Below are positions 1 to 7,072 of a stretch of DNA of 25,333 bases, one piece after another (position 1 is the stretch's first letter; each line of letters starts with the position of its first letter). The DNA is from an uncultured Clostridia bacterium (GTDB lineage Bacteria > Bacillota > Clostridia > Oscillospirales > Oscillospiraceae), in contig CAMELY010000003.1 of assembly GCA_945926565.1 (NCBI GenBank), positions 1 to 25,333 of the forward strand. The letters are read 5' to 3'. A program made the position numbers and the translations under genes. Below the pieces are notes generated by a model, which worked only from the letters and a program-made list of their open reading frames with translations, had not been told where the DNA came from and searched no databases.

Positions 1-615
1 GTTGATGAGCCCCGCCGCCGGGTAGACCACCAGGGAGGTACCGCCTACAATCAGGATATCCGCATTGCGGATATAGTTGATCGCCTTGTACATCACCGTG
101 TCGTCCAGGCTTTCCTCATAGAGCACCACATCCGGCTTGATGATGCCGCCGCAGCTGCACCGTGGAACCCCCTGGCTGTTCACAATGGCCTCCGGGCCGT
201 AGAATTTACCGCAGCTCTCACAGTAATTGCGCAGCACCGAGCCGTGAAGCTCCAGCACCTCTTTGCTGCCCGCTTTCTGGTGCAGGCCGTCGATATTCTG
301 GGTGATGACCGCCTTCAGCTTGCCCGAGCGCTCCAGCTCGGCCAGCTTTTTATGGGCGTCGTTGGGCTGGGCCTCCAGGGGCAGCATTTTGTCCCGATAG
401 AAGCGGTAAAAGCCCTCCGGCTTGCGGACAAAGTAGCTGTGGCTGAGAATGGTTTCCGGCGGCTCGCTGTAGTGCTGGTGGTACAGTCCGTCCACGCTGC
501 GGAAATCCGGAACGCCGCTCTCGGTGGAAACGCCTGCGCCTCCGAAGAATACCACGTTATTGCTCTCGTCCAGCCAGCGCTGCAGCCGGTCGAGAGCTGC
601 CCTGTAATCGTCCAT
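1..615 (-). CDS. Sir2-family NAD-dependent protein deacylase (C-terminus cut by window edge)
   Basis: Cytoplasmic sirtuin that removes acyl groups from protein lysines using NAD+. The 205 residues present read through the NAD-binding [15 protein letters not shown] segment (about residues 26-40), the QNID motif (106-109), the catalytic HGS (His124), four zinc-ligand cysteines in C-x2-C...C-x-C form (132, 135, 153, 155), and the second NAD-contacting GGTSL (191-195). The start is the ATG at 615, preceded by an AGGAGCTG ribosome binding site. Sirtuins of this class usually have about 240 residues, so roughly 35-40 C-terminal residues lie beyond the left edge. It is transcribed divergently from the 826 gene. 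Family membership is clear; the preferred acyl group cannot be told from the sequence. Confidence 0.95.
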   Translation of the reverse strand, partial: MDDYRAALDRLQRWLDESNNVVFFGGAGVSTESGVPDFRSVDGLYHQHYSEPPETILSHSYFVRKPEGFYRFYRDKMLPLEAQPNDAHKKLAELERSGKLKAVITQNIDGLHQKAGSKEVLELHGSVLRNYCESCGKFYGPEAIVNSQGVPRCSCGGIIKPDVVLYEESLDDTVMYKAINYIRNADILIVGGTSLVVYPAAGLIN

Positions 616-736
616 AGGATCAGCTCCTCTCTGCTGTTTTGGGAAAAAACGGTTTGGATTCCAGATGTTTTCGGGATTCTACACCGAAGGTCGATGCTGA
701 AATCTTATTATTTTATGAAAGATGCCCCGTTTTGGA

Positions 737-765
737 TTGACAAAACCGTCATTCCCCGATAAGAT
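737..765 (+). promoter_or_regulatory. sigma-A type promoter of the zinc-ribbon/SH3/YARHG gene
   Basis: A TTGACA -35 box (737-742) and a TAAGAT -10 box (760-765) are separated by exactly 17 bp. They lie 60 bp ahead of the start codon at 826 in the 210-bp divergent intergenic region. No operator is obvious. Confidence 0.7.
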
Positions 766-825
766 TATTATGAAACTTTTTTCGACTACATTCAACCTTT
801 CTTTTTCAGCAATGGAGAATTCACT

Positions 826-2931
826 ATGAAAAAATGTCCTGTCTGTGGTGTCGAGCACTCCGACATCGTCCCTGTCTGTTCCATCTGCGGCAGCTCTCTC
901 GCCAATGCCGAGATTCTGCCGGATGCAAAGGCGCCCGCGGCGGCTGAGCCGGCAGAAGCCCCCGCTTCTGTTGAACCCCAGACTTCCAAGGCGGAGCCGC
1001 CTGTCCCGGAGTCTGATGCCGATTTCTCTCCGGAGGCAATCCAGGCTGCGGTCTCCTCTGTGGTCTCCTTCGCGGTGGAGCATGATAAGGATTCGCCTGC
1101 TGCATCGGCGGAGATCGACCCCTTTGACGATGACTCCCCCTTTGTAGAAAACGCCATGCGGGAGCGGAAAACCGCCAAGGCGGAGCCACCCAAGACTGCG
1201 CCTGACAGGTCCGGCGCATCCGGAAAGCAGGGCGGCGAGCAGAAAAATGAGAAGGCGGCCAAGGGCGCAGCGGCCCGCAGACCCGCCCCCAAAAAGCCTG
1301 CCGCTTCGAAGCGCCCTGAGCAGCCCAAGCCTCAGAGCCAGCCCAAGCCGGCGGACCCGGTGATTGACACCACCGCCGTGGCTGCCGCTTCCGCCCAGAA
1401 GGTGCAGGCTGCCAAGGACAACGCCGTGGCCGCCCGGCAGCGCAACGCCCAGGCGGAGGGGGAGAATCCCAACAGCTTCGACTGGAGCGAGCGCAAGCAC
1501 AAGCGCAATCAGCCCAAGACCACCACGCCGGTGATCGCCGCCGTCTGCGCCCTGCTGGCTCTGCTCATTATCGCCATGGTGTTCCTGCTGGGCAAGATGA
1601 TGACCGGCAACGAAAAGGACGGCCAGCAGCCCGGGGACAGCAGCCAGCCCGGGGTTGTCGACGATAACAATCCCGGCGGAGAGGATCAGCAGGATCAGAA
1701 CGCGCCGGAGGACGAAAACCAGCCCGAGCAGCAGCCGGAGGACAGCACCCTGCCGGAGAATGATCCCAACGCTGAGGATCAGGGAGATGACGCTGACCCT
1801 GACGCCGCCGCCCGGGAAAATCAAGACGAGCAGGACGGCCAGAATGACCAGCAGACCCAGGAGGGGGAGGACAGCCAGCAGGCCGAAAACGGAGACAGCT
1901 CCGGCGATGAGAAGCCTGCGGAAAAGCCCGCCCTGCCTGAGATCACCGAGGTGAACGACACCGTCTACGCCACCGCCGCCGTCAACGTCCGGGACTATCC
2001 CAGCACGGACAACAGCACCGTCATCAACGTGCTCTCCAAGGGCCAGGCAGTGACCCGCACCGGCAAGACCGCCACCGGCTGGAGCCGGGTGAAGATCGGC
2101 GACACCGTGGGCTATGTCTCCAACAGCTACCTGTCTGCCTCCAAGGTGGATTCCGCCGCTGAGAACGACAGCAAGGAAGAGAACACGGCATACGCCACTG
2201 CCGGCGTCAATGTCCGGGAGACGCCCAACGGCACCGTCATCGGCACCCTGACCAAGGATCAGAAGGTGACCCTCACCGGCAAGAAGGAGGGTGGCTGGGT
2301 TCAGATCAAGACCGGCAGCCTCACCGGCTATGTCTACTCCAGCTATCTCTCCTCTGACAAGGGCGGCAGCAGCGATCAGACGGACGACAGCAAGCAGGAC
2401 GACGTGAAGGTCACCGAGACCAACGACACCGTCTATGCCACTGCCGGCGTCAACGTCCGGGACTATCCCAGCTCCTCCACCGGCAAGGTGGTCGCCACCC
2501 TGACCCAGGGCCAGAAGGTCACCCGGATCGGCAAGACCGCCAACGGCTGGAGCAAGATCAAGACCGGCAGCGTCACCGGCTATGTCTACAGCGATTATCT
2601 GTCCACCTCCAAGGACGGCGGCAGCGGCAACAGCGGTGACAGCGGCAGCAACGGCAAGAATACCGGCTACATTCTGCCCGACAGTGCCACCAGAAACTAC
2701 ACCAAGAGCGAGCTCTCCGCTCTCTCCAGCTCCCAGCTCCGTCTGGCCCGGAACGAGATCTATGCCCGCCACGGCAGAAAGTTCAACGACAAGTCCCTCC
2801 AGGATTACTTCAACAACTGCTCCTGGTATTCCGGTACGGTGGATCCCGCCACCTTTGACGCCAATATCAACAGCTATCTCAACAGCTATGAGCTGGCTAA
2901 CCTGAAGTTGATCAAAGAGGTGGAGGGCTGA
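826..2931 (+). CDS. Zinc-ribbon, single-TM, triple bacterial SH3, YARHG-domain surface protein
   Basis: A 701-residue multidomain protein. Residues 4-21 form a C-x2-C...C-x2-C zinc ribbon. A long Ala/Pro/Glu-rich linker follows to about 230, then one hydrophobic membrane helix (about 234-256). An acidic Gln/Asp/Glu-rich spacer runs to about 375. Three bacterial SH3 domains (about 376-438, 452-510, 532-595) each end in a GYV-S-YLS-like pattern, and a C-terminal YARHG domain (about 625-701) contains ARNEIYARHGRKF. The likely topology is zinc ribbon inside and SH3/YARHG outside at the cell wall. SH3b domains commonly bind peptidoglycan; the role of YARHG is not established. The start at 826 has a GGAGAA site 8 bases upstream. 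It is monocistronic, with its own promoter and terminator. The function is probably envelope sensing or binding, which is an inference. Confidence 0.92.
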   Translation: MKKCPVCGVEHSDIVPVCSICGSSLANAEILPDAKAPAAAEPAEAPASVEPQTSKAEPPVPESDADFSPEAIQAAVSSVVSFAVEHDKDSPAASAEIDPFDDDSPFVENAMRERKTAKAEPPKTAPDRSGASGKQGGEQKNEKAAKGAAARRPAPKKPAASKRPEQPKPQSQPKPADPVIDTTAVAAASAQKVQAAKDNAVAARQRNAQAEGENPNSFDWSERKHKRNQPKTTTPVIAAVCALLALLIIAMVFLLGKMMTGNEKDGQQPGDSSQPGVVDDNNPGGEDQQDQNAPEDENQPEQQPEDSTLPENDPNAEDQGDDADPDAAARENQDEQDGQNDQQTQEGEDSQQAENGDSSGDEKPAEKPALPEITEVNDTVYATAAVNVRDYPSTDNSTVINVLSKGQAVTRTGKTATGWSRVKIGDTVGYVSNSYLSASKVDSAAENDSKEENTAYATAGVNVRETPNGTVIGTLTKDQKVTLTGKKEGGWVQIKTGSLTGYVYSSYLSSDKGGSSDQTDDSKQDDVKVTETNDTVYATAGVNVRDYPSSSTGKVVATLTQGQKVTRIGKTANGWSKIKTGSVTGYVYSDYLSTSKDGGSGNSGDSGSNGKNTGYILPDSATRNYTKSELSALSSSQLRLARNEIYARHGRKFNDKSLQDYFNNCSWYSGTVDPATFDANINSYLNSYELANLKLIKEVEG
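1954..2605 (+). repeat. Three tandem SH3-coding repeats, two nearly identical in DNA
   Basis: The three SH3 domain segments (about 1954-2140, 2185-2356 and 2422-2605) are direct repeats inside the gene. The first and third share a 24-base identical block (1981-2004 and 2449-2472), while the middle copy is more diverged. This suggests recent duplication or gene conversion within the gene. Confidence 0.75.
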
Positions 2932-2945
2932 GTCCCCCTGTTTCG

Positions 2946-2993
2946 AAACACAATCCCCCGACTGCAAGCATAGCAGCCGGGTGGTTGTGTTTT
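2946..2993 (+). terminator. Long hairpin terminator after the YARHG gene
   Basis: A 20-bp stem with two mismatches pairs 2946-2965 with 2973-2992 around a 7-base loop. The outer arms are A-rich and T-rich (AAACACAA and TTGTGTTT), so the 3' arm ends in a T-run. It begins 14 bases after the stop codon. Confidence 0.75.
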
Positions 2994-3026
2994 CCGGGGG
3001 TTACGGCAGAAAGAACAGACCCACGC

Positions 3027-3055
3027 TTGACGGGGAGCGGCGCAGAGCATAAAAT
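3027..3055 (+). promoter_or_regulatory. Promoter of the ZIP transporter gene
   Basis: TTGACG (3027-3032) and TAAAAT (3050-3055) are spaced 17 bp apart, about 65 bases upstream of the start codon. This gives a leader of about 58 bases that contains the hairpin described separately. Confidence 0.65.
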
Positions 3056-3072
3056 GAAGGCAAGCTGAGATT

Positions 3073-3100
3073 ATCGTCGCTTGTTCTGAAAGCCGACGAT
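3073..3100 (+). promoter_or_regulatory. Leader hairpin just upstream of the ZIP gene ribosome binding site
   Basis: ATCGTCG plus CTT (3073-3082) pairs with AAG, a bulged C, and CGACGAT (3090-3100), closing a 7-base loop. The stem ends two bases before the GGAGGAG ribosome binding site, so the folded state could affect translation. No known riboswitch class was recognised. Confidence 0.45.
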
Positions 3101-3119
3101 GCGGAGGAGATGTATTCTT

Positions 3120-3902
3120 ATGAGTATAGAAGTGATCGGAGGCCTTCTGATCCCCTTTTTGGGGACAGCCCTGGGCTCCGCCTGTGTCTTTTTCCTGAAA
3201 AATTCCATGAGCGACCTGGTGCAGCGGAGCCTCACCGGCTTTGCCTCCGGCGTCATGGTGGCGGCCTCCATCTGGAGCCTGCTGATCCCTGCCATCGAGC
3301 AGGCGGAGGGGATGGGCAAATTGTCCTTTGTCCCCGCTGTGGTGGGCTTCTGGCTGGGCATGCTGTTTCTGCTGCTACTGGATCATGTGATCCCCCACCT
3401 GCACCGCAACAGCCAGGAGGCGGAGGGCCCCAGGAGCCAGCTCCAGCGCACCACCATGCTGGTGCTGGCAGTGACTTTACATAATATCCCGGAGGGCATG
3501 GCGGTGGGCGCCGTCTATGCCGGATATATGACGGGAAACGCTCAGATCTCCGCTGCGGGGGCGCTGGCCCTGTCGCTGGGCATCGCCATCCAGAACTTTC
3601 CGGAGGGGGCTATCCTCTCCATGCCCCTGCGGGCGGAGGGAGAGAGCAAGGCCAAGGCCTTTGCCAGCGGCGCCCTCTCCGGGGCGGTAGAGCCTCTGGG
3701 CGCCCTGCTGACCATTCTGGCGGCGGAGCTGGTGCTGCCGGTGCTGCCCTATCTGCTCAGCTTTGCCGCCGGGGCCATGCTCTATGTGGTGGTGGAGGAG
3801 CTGATCCCTGAGATGTCGGAGGGAGAGCACTCCAACGTGGGAACGGTTTTCTTTGCCCTTGGCTTCAGCATCATGATGATTCTGGACGTGGCTCTGGGGT
3901 AA
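3120..3902 (+). CDS. ZIP-family divalent metal transporter (GufA/ZIP11-like)
   Basis: A 260-residue polytopic inner-membrane protein expected to import zinc or other divalent cations. The two metal-binding transmembrane signatures are present: HNIPEG at residues 121-126 and QNFPEG at 158-163. The N-terminal helix pattern (GTALGSACVFF, then a GVMVAASIWSLL segment) resembles the GufA/ZIP11 branch. The ATG at 3120 is preferred over the in-frame ATG at 3099 because AGGAGAT lies 8 bases upstream of it and the protein then starts directly with the first hydrophobic segment. It is monocistronic. The metal is not determinable; zinc is the default for the family. Confidence 0.93.
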   Translation: MSIEVIGGLLIPFLGTALGSACVFFLKNSMSDLVQRSLTGFASGVMVAASIWSLLIPAIEQAEGMGKLSFVPAVVGFWLGMLFLLLLDHVIPHLHRNSQEAEGPRSQLQRTTMLVLAVTLHNIPEGMAVGAVYAGYMTGNAQISAAGALALSLGIAIQNFPEGAILSMPLRAEGESKAKAFASGALSGAVEPLGALLTILAAELVLPVLPYLLSFAAGAMLYVVVEELIPEMSEGEHSNVGTVFFALGFSIMMILDVALG

Positions 3903-3921
3903 CAGACGAATCTGCGTGATC

Positions 3922-3959
3922 AAAACAGCCTGTCGGCCGAATTTCGGCTGACAGGCTGT
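3922..3959. terminator. Bidirectional terminator between ZIP gene and dehydrogenase gene
   Basis: Near-perfect 17-base arms, 3925-3941 and 3943-3959, have one G-T type mismatch, so the real loop is slightly larger than one base. On the minus strand the stem is followed by TTTTG, which makes it a good terminator for the dehydrogenase gene. On the plus strand the T-run is weak. Confidence 0.75.
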
Positions 3960-3991
3960 CTGTGCGTTATGGGGATTGGACGGGAACTGCC

Positions 3992-4936
3992 TTATACCAG
4001 GTTCTGAGGAGTACCGGCGATGAACTGCTTCAAGTTCTCCACCACGATGACCGCCCGCTTCTGGAAGGCCTGCTGGCTGGCAAAGGCCACATGGGGGGTA
4101 ACCACCACATGAGGCGCGCCGAAGAGGGGGTGGTCGGTGGGGACAGGGGGCTCCATCTCGAACACGTCGATACCGGCGCCCGCGATCTCGCCGTTTTTCA
4201 GGGCGGCGGCCAGGGCGGCGGAGTCCACCACCGGGCCCCGGGCGGTGTTGATGAGCAGGGCGGTGGGCTTCATCAGCTTCAGCTCCTTTTCACCGATCAG
4301 GCCGATGGTGGCGGGCGTCTGAGGCACATGGAGGGAGACAATGTCGCACTGGGGCAGCAGCTCCTCCAGGGTGTCCACAAAGGTGACGCCCTCCACGTCC
4401 TTCTTGGTGCGGCTCCAGGCCAGCACCTTACAGCCGAAGGCGTTGGCGATCCGGGCCACCCGCAGGCCGATGGCGCCGGCGCCCACAATGCCGAAGGTCT
4501 TGCCCTCCAGCTCAAAGCCCACCAGGCCGGCCTTGGTGCCGCCCTGGCGGCAGGCGGCATCACAGGGGAGAATATTTCGGGACAGGGCCACGGCGAAGCC
4601 GAAGACCAGGTCAGCTACCGCCACAGTGGAGTAGCCGGCGCAGTTGCAGACGGTGATGCCGTTCTGGTGGCAGTAGTCCACGTCCACATGGTCGGTGCCG
4701 GTGAAGGCCACGCAGATCATCTTCAGGTTGGGGCACTGGCTGATGACGCTCTTCCGGTAGGGGAAGTTGGAGAGAATGACAATGTCGGCGTCCTTGCTGC
4801 GCTCCACCAGAGTGGCCTCATCCTCCTTACGGTCGGGATAGGCAACCAGCTCCACGCCCTCGCCCAGGGCCTCCCGGGCCATGGAGAGCAGGGTTTCGTT
4901 GGGGATGCCCAGGGGCTCCAAGAACACAATTTTCAT
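3992..4936 (-). CDS. D-isomer-specific 2-hydroxyacid dehydrogenase
   Basis: A 314-residue NAD(P)H-dependent cytoplasmic reductase that interconverts a 2-oxo acid and a D-2-hydroxy acid. The Rossmann motif GAGAIG is at residues 152-157. The catalytic triad is visible: Arg233 in NTARGPVVD, Glu262 in DVFEMEPP, and His282 in TPHVAFAS. The start at 4936 (MKIVFLEP) has AGAGG 8 bases upstream; a longer in-frame extension lacks this support. It is a single-gene unit, divergent from the LRR operon. Substrate candidates are hydroxypyruvate, glyoxylate or branched 2-oxo acids, and the sequence does not decide between them. SerA is unlikely because there is no ACT or ASB domain. Confidence 0.93.
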   Translation of the reverse strand: MKIVFLEPLGIPNETLLSMAREALGEGVELVAYPDRKEDEATLVERSKDADIVILSNFPYRKSVISQCPNLKMICVAFTGTDHVDVDYCHQNGITVCNCAGYSTVAVADLVFGFAVALSRNILPCDAACRQGGTKAGLVGFELEGKTFGIVGAGAIGLRVARIANAFGCKVLAWSRTKKDVEGVTFVDTLEELLPQCDIVSLHVPQTPATIGLIGEKELKLMKPTALLINTARGPVVDSAALAAALKNGEIAGAGIDVFEMEPPVPTDHPLFGAPHVVVTPHVAFASQQAFQKRAVIVVENLKQFIAGTPQNLV

Positions 4937-4988
4937 AAGTATGACCTCTTTTTCCGGCAGGAGTGCGCCCTGCCTGTTTTCTTCTGTC

Positions 4989-5017
4989 ATTATACCAAAA
5001 AGGAAAATATTTGGAAA
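4989..5017 (-). promoter_or_regulatory. Promoter of the 2-hydroxyacid dehydrogenase gene
   Basis: Read on the minus strand, a perfect TATAAT (4989-4994) lies 17 bp after TTTCCA (5012-5017), about 53 bases ahead of the start at 4936. The -35 match is modest. Confidence 0.55.
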
Positions 5018-5056
5018 GCCGTCAGAGCAGGGATTTGGCAAATTCCCTCTGGGGTG

Positions 5057-5085
5057 TTGCCTCATAACCGTTTCTTGTTTATAAT
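5057..5085 (+). promoter_or_regulatory. Promoter of the LRR-nucleotidyltransferase-VWA unit
   Basis: TTGCCT (5057-5062) and a perfect TATAAT (5080-5085) are 17 bp apart and 42 bases upstream of the start at 5127. It diverges from the dehydrogenase promoter in the same 190-bp gap. Confidence 0.7.
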
Positions 5086-5126
5086 GTAAAACAGTGTGAA
5101 TTTTGCCGGAAAGGGAGGCCGTCCTC

Positions 5127-6263
5127 ATGGGCTGGGCCATTTATGATACCGTATCGGAAGAAACAGCTTCCATCCTCCGCTGTGTGGGGGACGGAAGCCC
5201 TCTCGTGCTGCCTGAGCGCATCGAGGGCTGCCCGGTGACCGCCCTGGGCTCCGACTGCTTTGGCGCCGGGCCGGGAGACGGCCGGGAGGGCCTGTTTTCC
5301 GTGCCGGAGCACGATCTGCCGCCGGTGAGCCGGACGGAGGGCAATCTCACCCGGGTCACTCTGCCGGACACGATTACAGAGATCGGAGACCGGGCCTTTG
5401 CCCGGTGCCGGGAGCTGAAGCGGCTGAACCTGCCTGCGGGGCTGCAAAAGCTGGGGGTGCGGGTATTTGACCAGTGCGGGGGCCTGGAGCATATCCGGAT
5501 TCCTGAGGGAGTGACCCAGCTGCCGGACTATGCCTTTTCCAACTGCCGAAAGCTAACCCGGGTGAGTCTGCCCCGGCGACTGGAGACCATGGGCCATCAC
5601 GCCTTTTACAACTGTGTGGCCTTGGAGGAACTGACCCTGCCGGACACCGTCACCTTTGTGGGGGGCGGCCTCTTTATGAACTGCAAGAATCTGTCCCGGC
5701 TGGTGCTGCCCATCGGCGTCAATATCAGCGTGCTGCTCTCCGACCTCACCAATGATCTGGATCTCACCGTCCGCTATCCCGACGGGGAGGCCCGGTTTTT
5801 CCTCCCCGGCTTTTCCTATGAGTACGAGGACATCAACGCTCCCCGGATGTGGCGCACCATCACCTACGGCTCCGGCCAGCTCTACCGGGAGTGCTTTTCC
5901 AGCCGGGATGTGGACTTTGACCTCTATGAGAGCTACTTCGACCTGGCGCTGAAGCAGGACTCGGTGGAGACCACCGTCCGCATCGCCTGGTACCGGCTCC
6001 GCTGGCCCTATGGCCTGGGCCATGGCCGGGAGATCTATTTGAAGCATATCCAGGCCCACGCCGGGGTGCTGATGCAGCTCCTGCTGGAGACGGACGACCT
6101 GGAGGGACTGGAGCTGCTGCTGGAACTGGCGGAGCTCTCTGCTGACCAGCTGGCTGCCCTCCGGGAGCAGGCCGAGGGGGCCGGCAAGGTGCGGTTTGTG
6201 GCCCGGCTGATGGAGACGGGCAGCGGCCTTGCCGGGGGCGCGGACAAGGAATTTGAGCTCTGA
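5127..6263 (+). CDS. Cytoplasmic leucine-rich-repeat (LRR_5/BspA-like) protein
   Basis: A 378-residue protein whose residues about 77-200 hold five to six BspA-type leucine-rich repeats. Each follows a pattern like LTLPDTVT.VGGGLFMNCKNL, with the recurring core I-AF--C--L--L-LP. The rest (about 200-378) is not recognised and ends in a Leu-rich helical stretch (LEGLELLLELAEL). There is no signal peptide or anchor, so unlike most BspA-like surface proteins this one should stay in the cytoplasm and act as a protein-binding scaffold. The ATG at 5127 has an AAAGGGAGG site 8 bases upstream; the TTG at 5103 has none. It is the first gene of a tight unit (22 bases to the next), which suggests a role linked to the VWA/MoxR genes. 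Confidence 0.85.
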   Translation: MGWAIYDTVSEETASILRCVGDGSPLVLPERIEGCPVTALGSDCFGAGPGDGREGLFSVPEHDLPPVSRTEGNLTRVTLPDTITEIGDRAFARCRELKRLNLPAGLQKLGVRVFDQCGGLEHIRIPEGVTQLPDYAFSNCRKLTRVSLPRRLETMGHHAFYNCVALEELTLPDTVTFVGGGLFMNCKNLSRLVLPIGVNISVLLSDLTNDLDLTVRYPDGEARFFLPGFSYEYEDINAPRMWRTITYGSGQLYRECFSSRDVDFDLYESYFDLALKQDSVETTVRIAWYRLRWPYGLGHGREIYLKHIQAHAGVLMQLLLETDDLEGLELLLELAELSADQLAALREQAEGAGKVRFVARLMETGSGLAGGADKEFEL

Positions 6264-6285
6264 GAAAACGAGAGAGGACAACGAT

Positions 6286-7062
6286 ATGGTAGAACGGCTT
6301 TTTCAGGAATTCTCCCGCCTCCCCCAGGTGGAGGCCATCGCCCTGGGCGGCTCCCGGGCGGAGGAGCACTATGACGAGAAATCAGACTATGACGTGTATG
6401 TCTATGTGACCCATCCCATCCCGGAGGAGACCCGGAGAGAGATTCTGTCCCGGTACTGCTCCGTCCTGGAGATCGGCAACCACTTCTGGGAGTACGAGGA
6501 CAACTGCACCCTGAATAACGGCGTGGACATTGACCTGCTCTGGCGGGATCTGGACGGCTTTGTGGCCGGAGTCTCGGCGGTGGTGGACGGGGGTCAGGCC
6601 TCCAACGGCTACACCACCTGCATGTGGCACAATCTGCGCACCTGCAAGGTGCTCTATGACCGGGACGGCCGGCTGACGGCGGCCCAGACCCGGTACCGCT
6701 GCCCCTATCCCGAGGTGCTGCGGCGGAACATCATCGACCGCAACCGCAGGCTGCTCCGGGGCTCCCTCCCCGCCTATGAGACCCAGATTGCAAAGGCGGT
6801 GCGCCGGGGGGATCAGGTCAGCATCAACCACCGGACGGCGGAATTTCTCGCCTCCTACTTTGACATCCTCTTCGCCCTGAACCGCCAGACCCACCCCGGG
6901 GAGAAGCGGCTGATGGCGCTGTGCCGGGAGCAGTGTGCGCTGCTGCCCGACGGCTTCGAGGAGAATCTCAGCGCTCTGTTCCGGGATCTCTTCGCCGCGC
7001 CGGAGCGGGTTGGGGGAGATCTGGATCGGATCATCACAGAGCTGGAACGGATACTGCCGTAA
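6286..7062 (+). CDS. Nucleotidyltransferase-superfamily protein (DUF4037-like)
   Basis: A 258-residue protein with the minimal nucleotidyltransferase signature: GGS at residues 21-23, the metal-binding acidic pair D34-Y-D36 in KSDYDVYVY, and a third acidic residue in GVDIDLLW (D81 or D83). The C-terminal half is helical, as in nucleotidyltransferase/substrate-binding pairs. The catalytic residues look complete, so transfer of a nucleotide to a protein, small molecule or RNA is plausible; the target is unknown. The DUF4037 assignment is a recollection of the family layout. The start at 6286 follows GAGAGAGGA by 6 bases. It lies 22 bases after the LRR gene and 10 before the VWA gene, so it is co-transcribed. 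A toxin-antitoxin MNT is less likely because no HEPN partner is adjacent. Confidence 0.8.
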   Translation: MVERLFQEFSRLPQVEAIALGGSRAEEHYDEKSDYDVYVYVTHPIPEETRREILSRYCSVLEIGNHFWEYEDNCTLNNGVDIDLLWRDLDGFVAGVSAVVDGGQASNGYTTCMWHNLRTCKVLYDRDGRLTAAQTRYRCPYPEVLRRNIIDRNRRLLRGSLPAYETQIAKAVRRGDQVSINHRTAEFLASYFDILFALNRQTHPGEKRLMALCREQCALLPDGFEENLSALFRDLFAAPERVGGDLDRIITELERILP

Positions 7063-7072
7063 AGGAAATACG

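Noticed and set aside
1981..2472. Repeated blocks considered as a CRISPR-like or mobile repeat
   Set aside because: There are only two to three copies, in frame, each encoding an SH3 domain; this is domain duplication.
679..2967. A 762-codon open frame antisense to the SH3/YARHG gene
   Set aside because: Its product is low-complexity Gly/Val/Leu/Ala sequence with no domain. It is the mirror of GC-rich codon use in the real gene, which has clear domains on the plus strand.
3099..3119. Upstream ATG giving a 7-residue longer ZIP protein
   Set aside because: The ribosome binding site GGAGGAG lies after this ATG and serves the ATG at 3120.
3962..5089. A 375-codon plus-strand open frame opposite the 2-hydroxyacid dehydrogenase
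   Set aside because: The minus-strand product has a full Rossmann motif and catalytic triad; the plus frame has no recognisable family.
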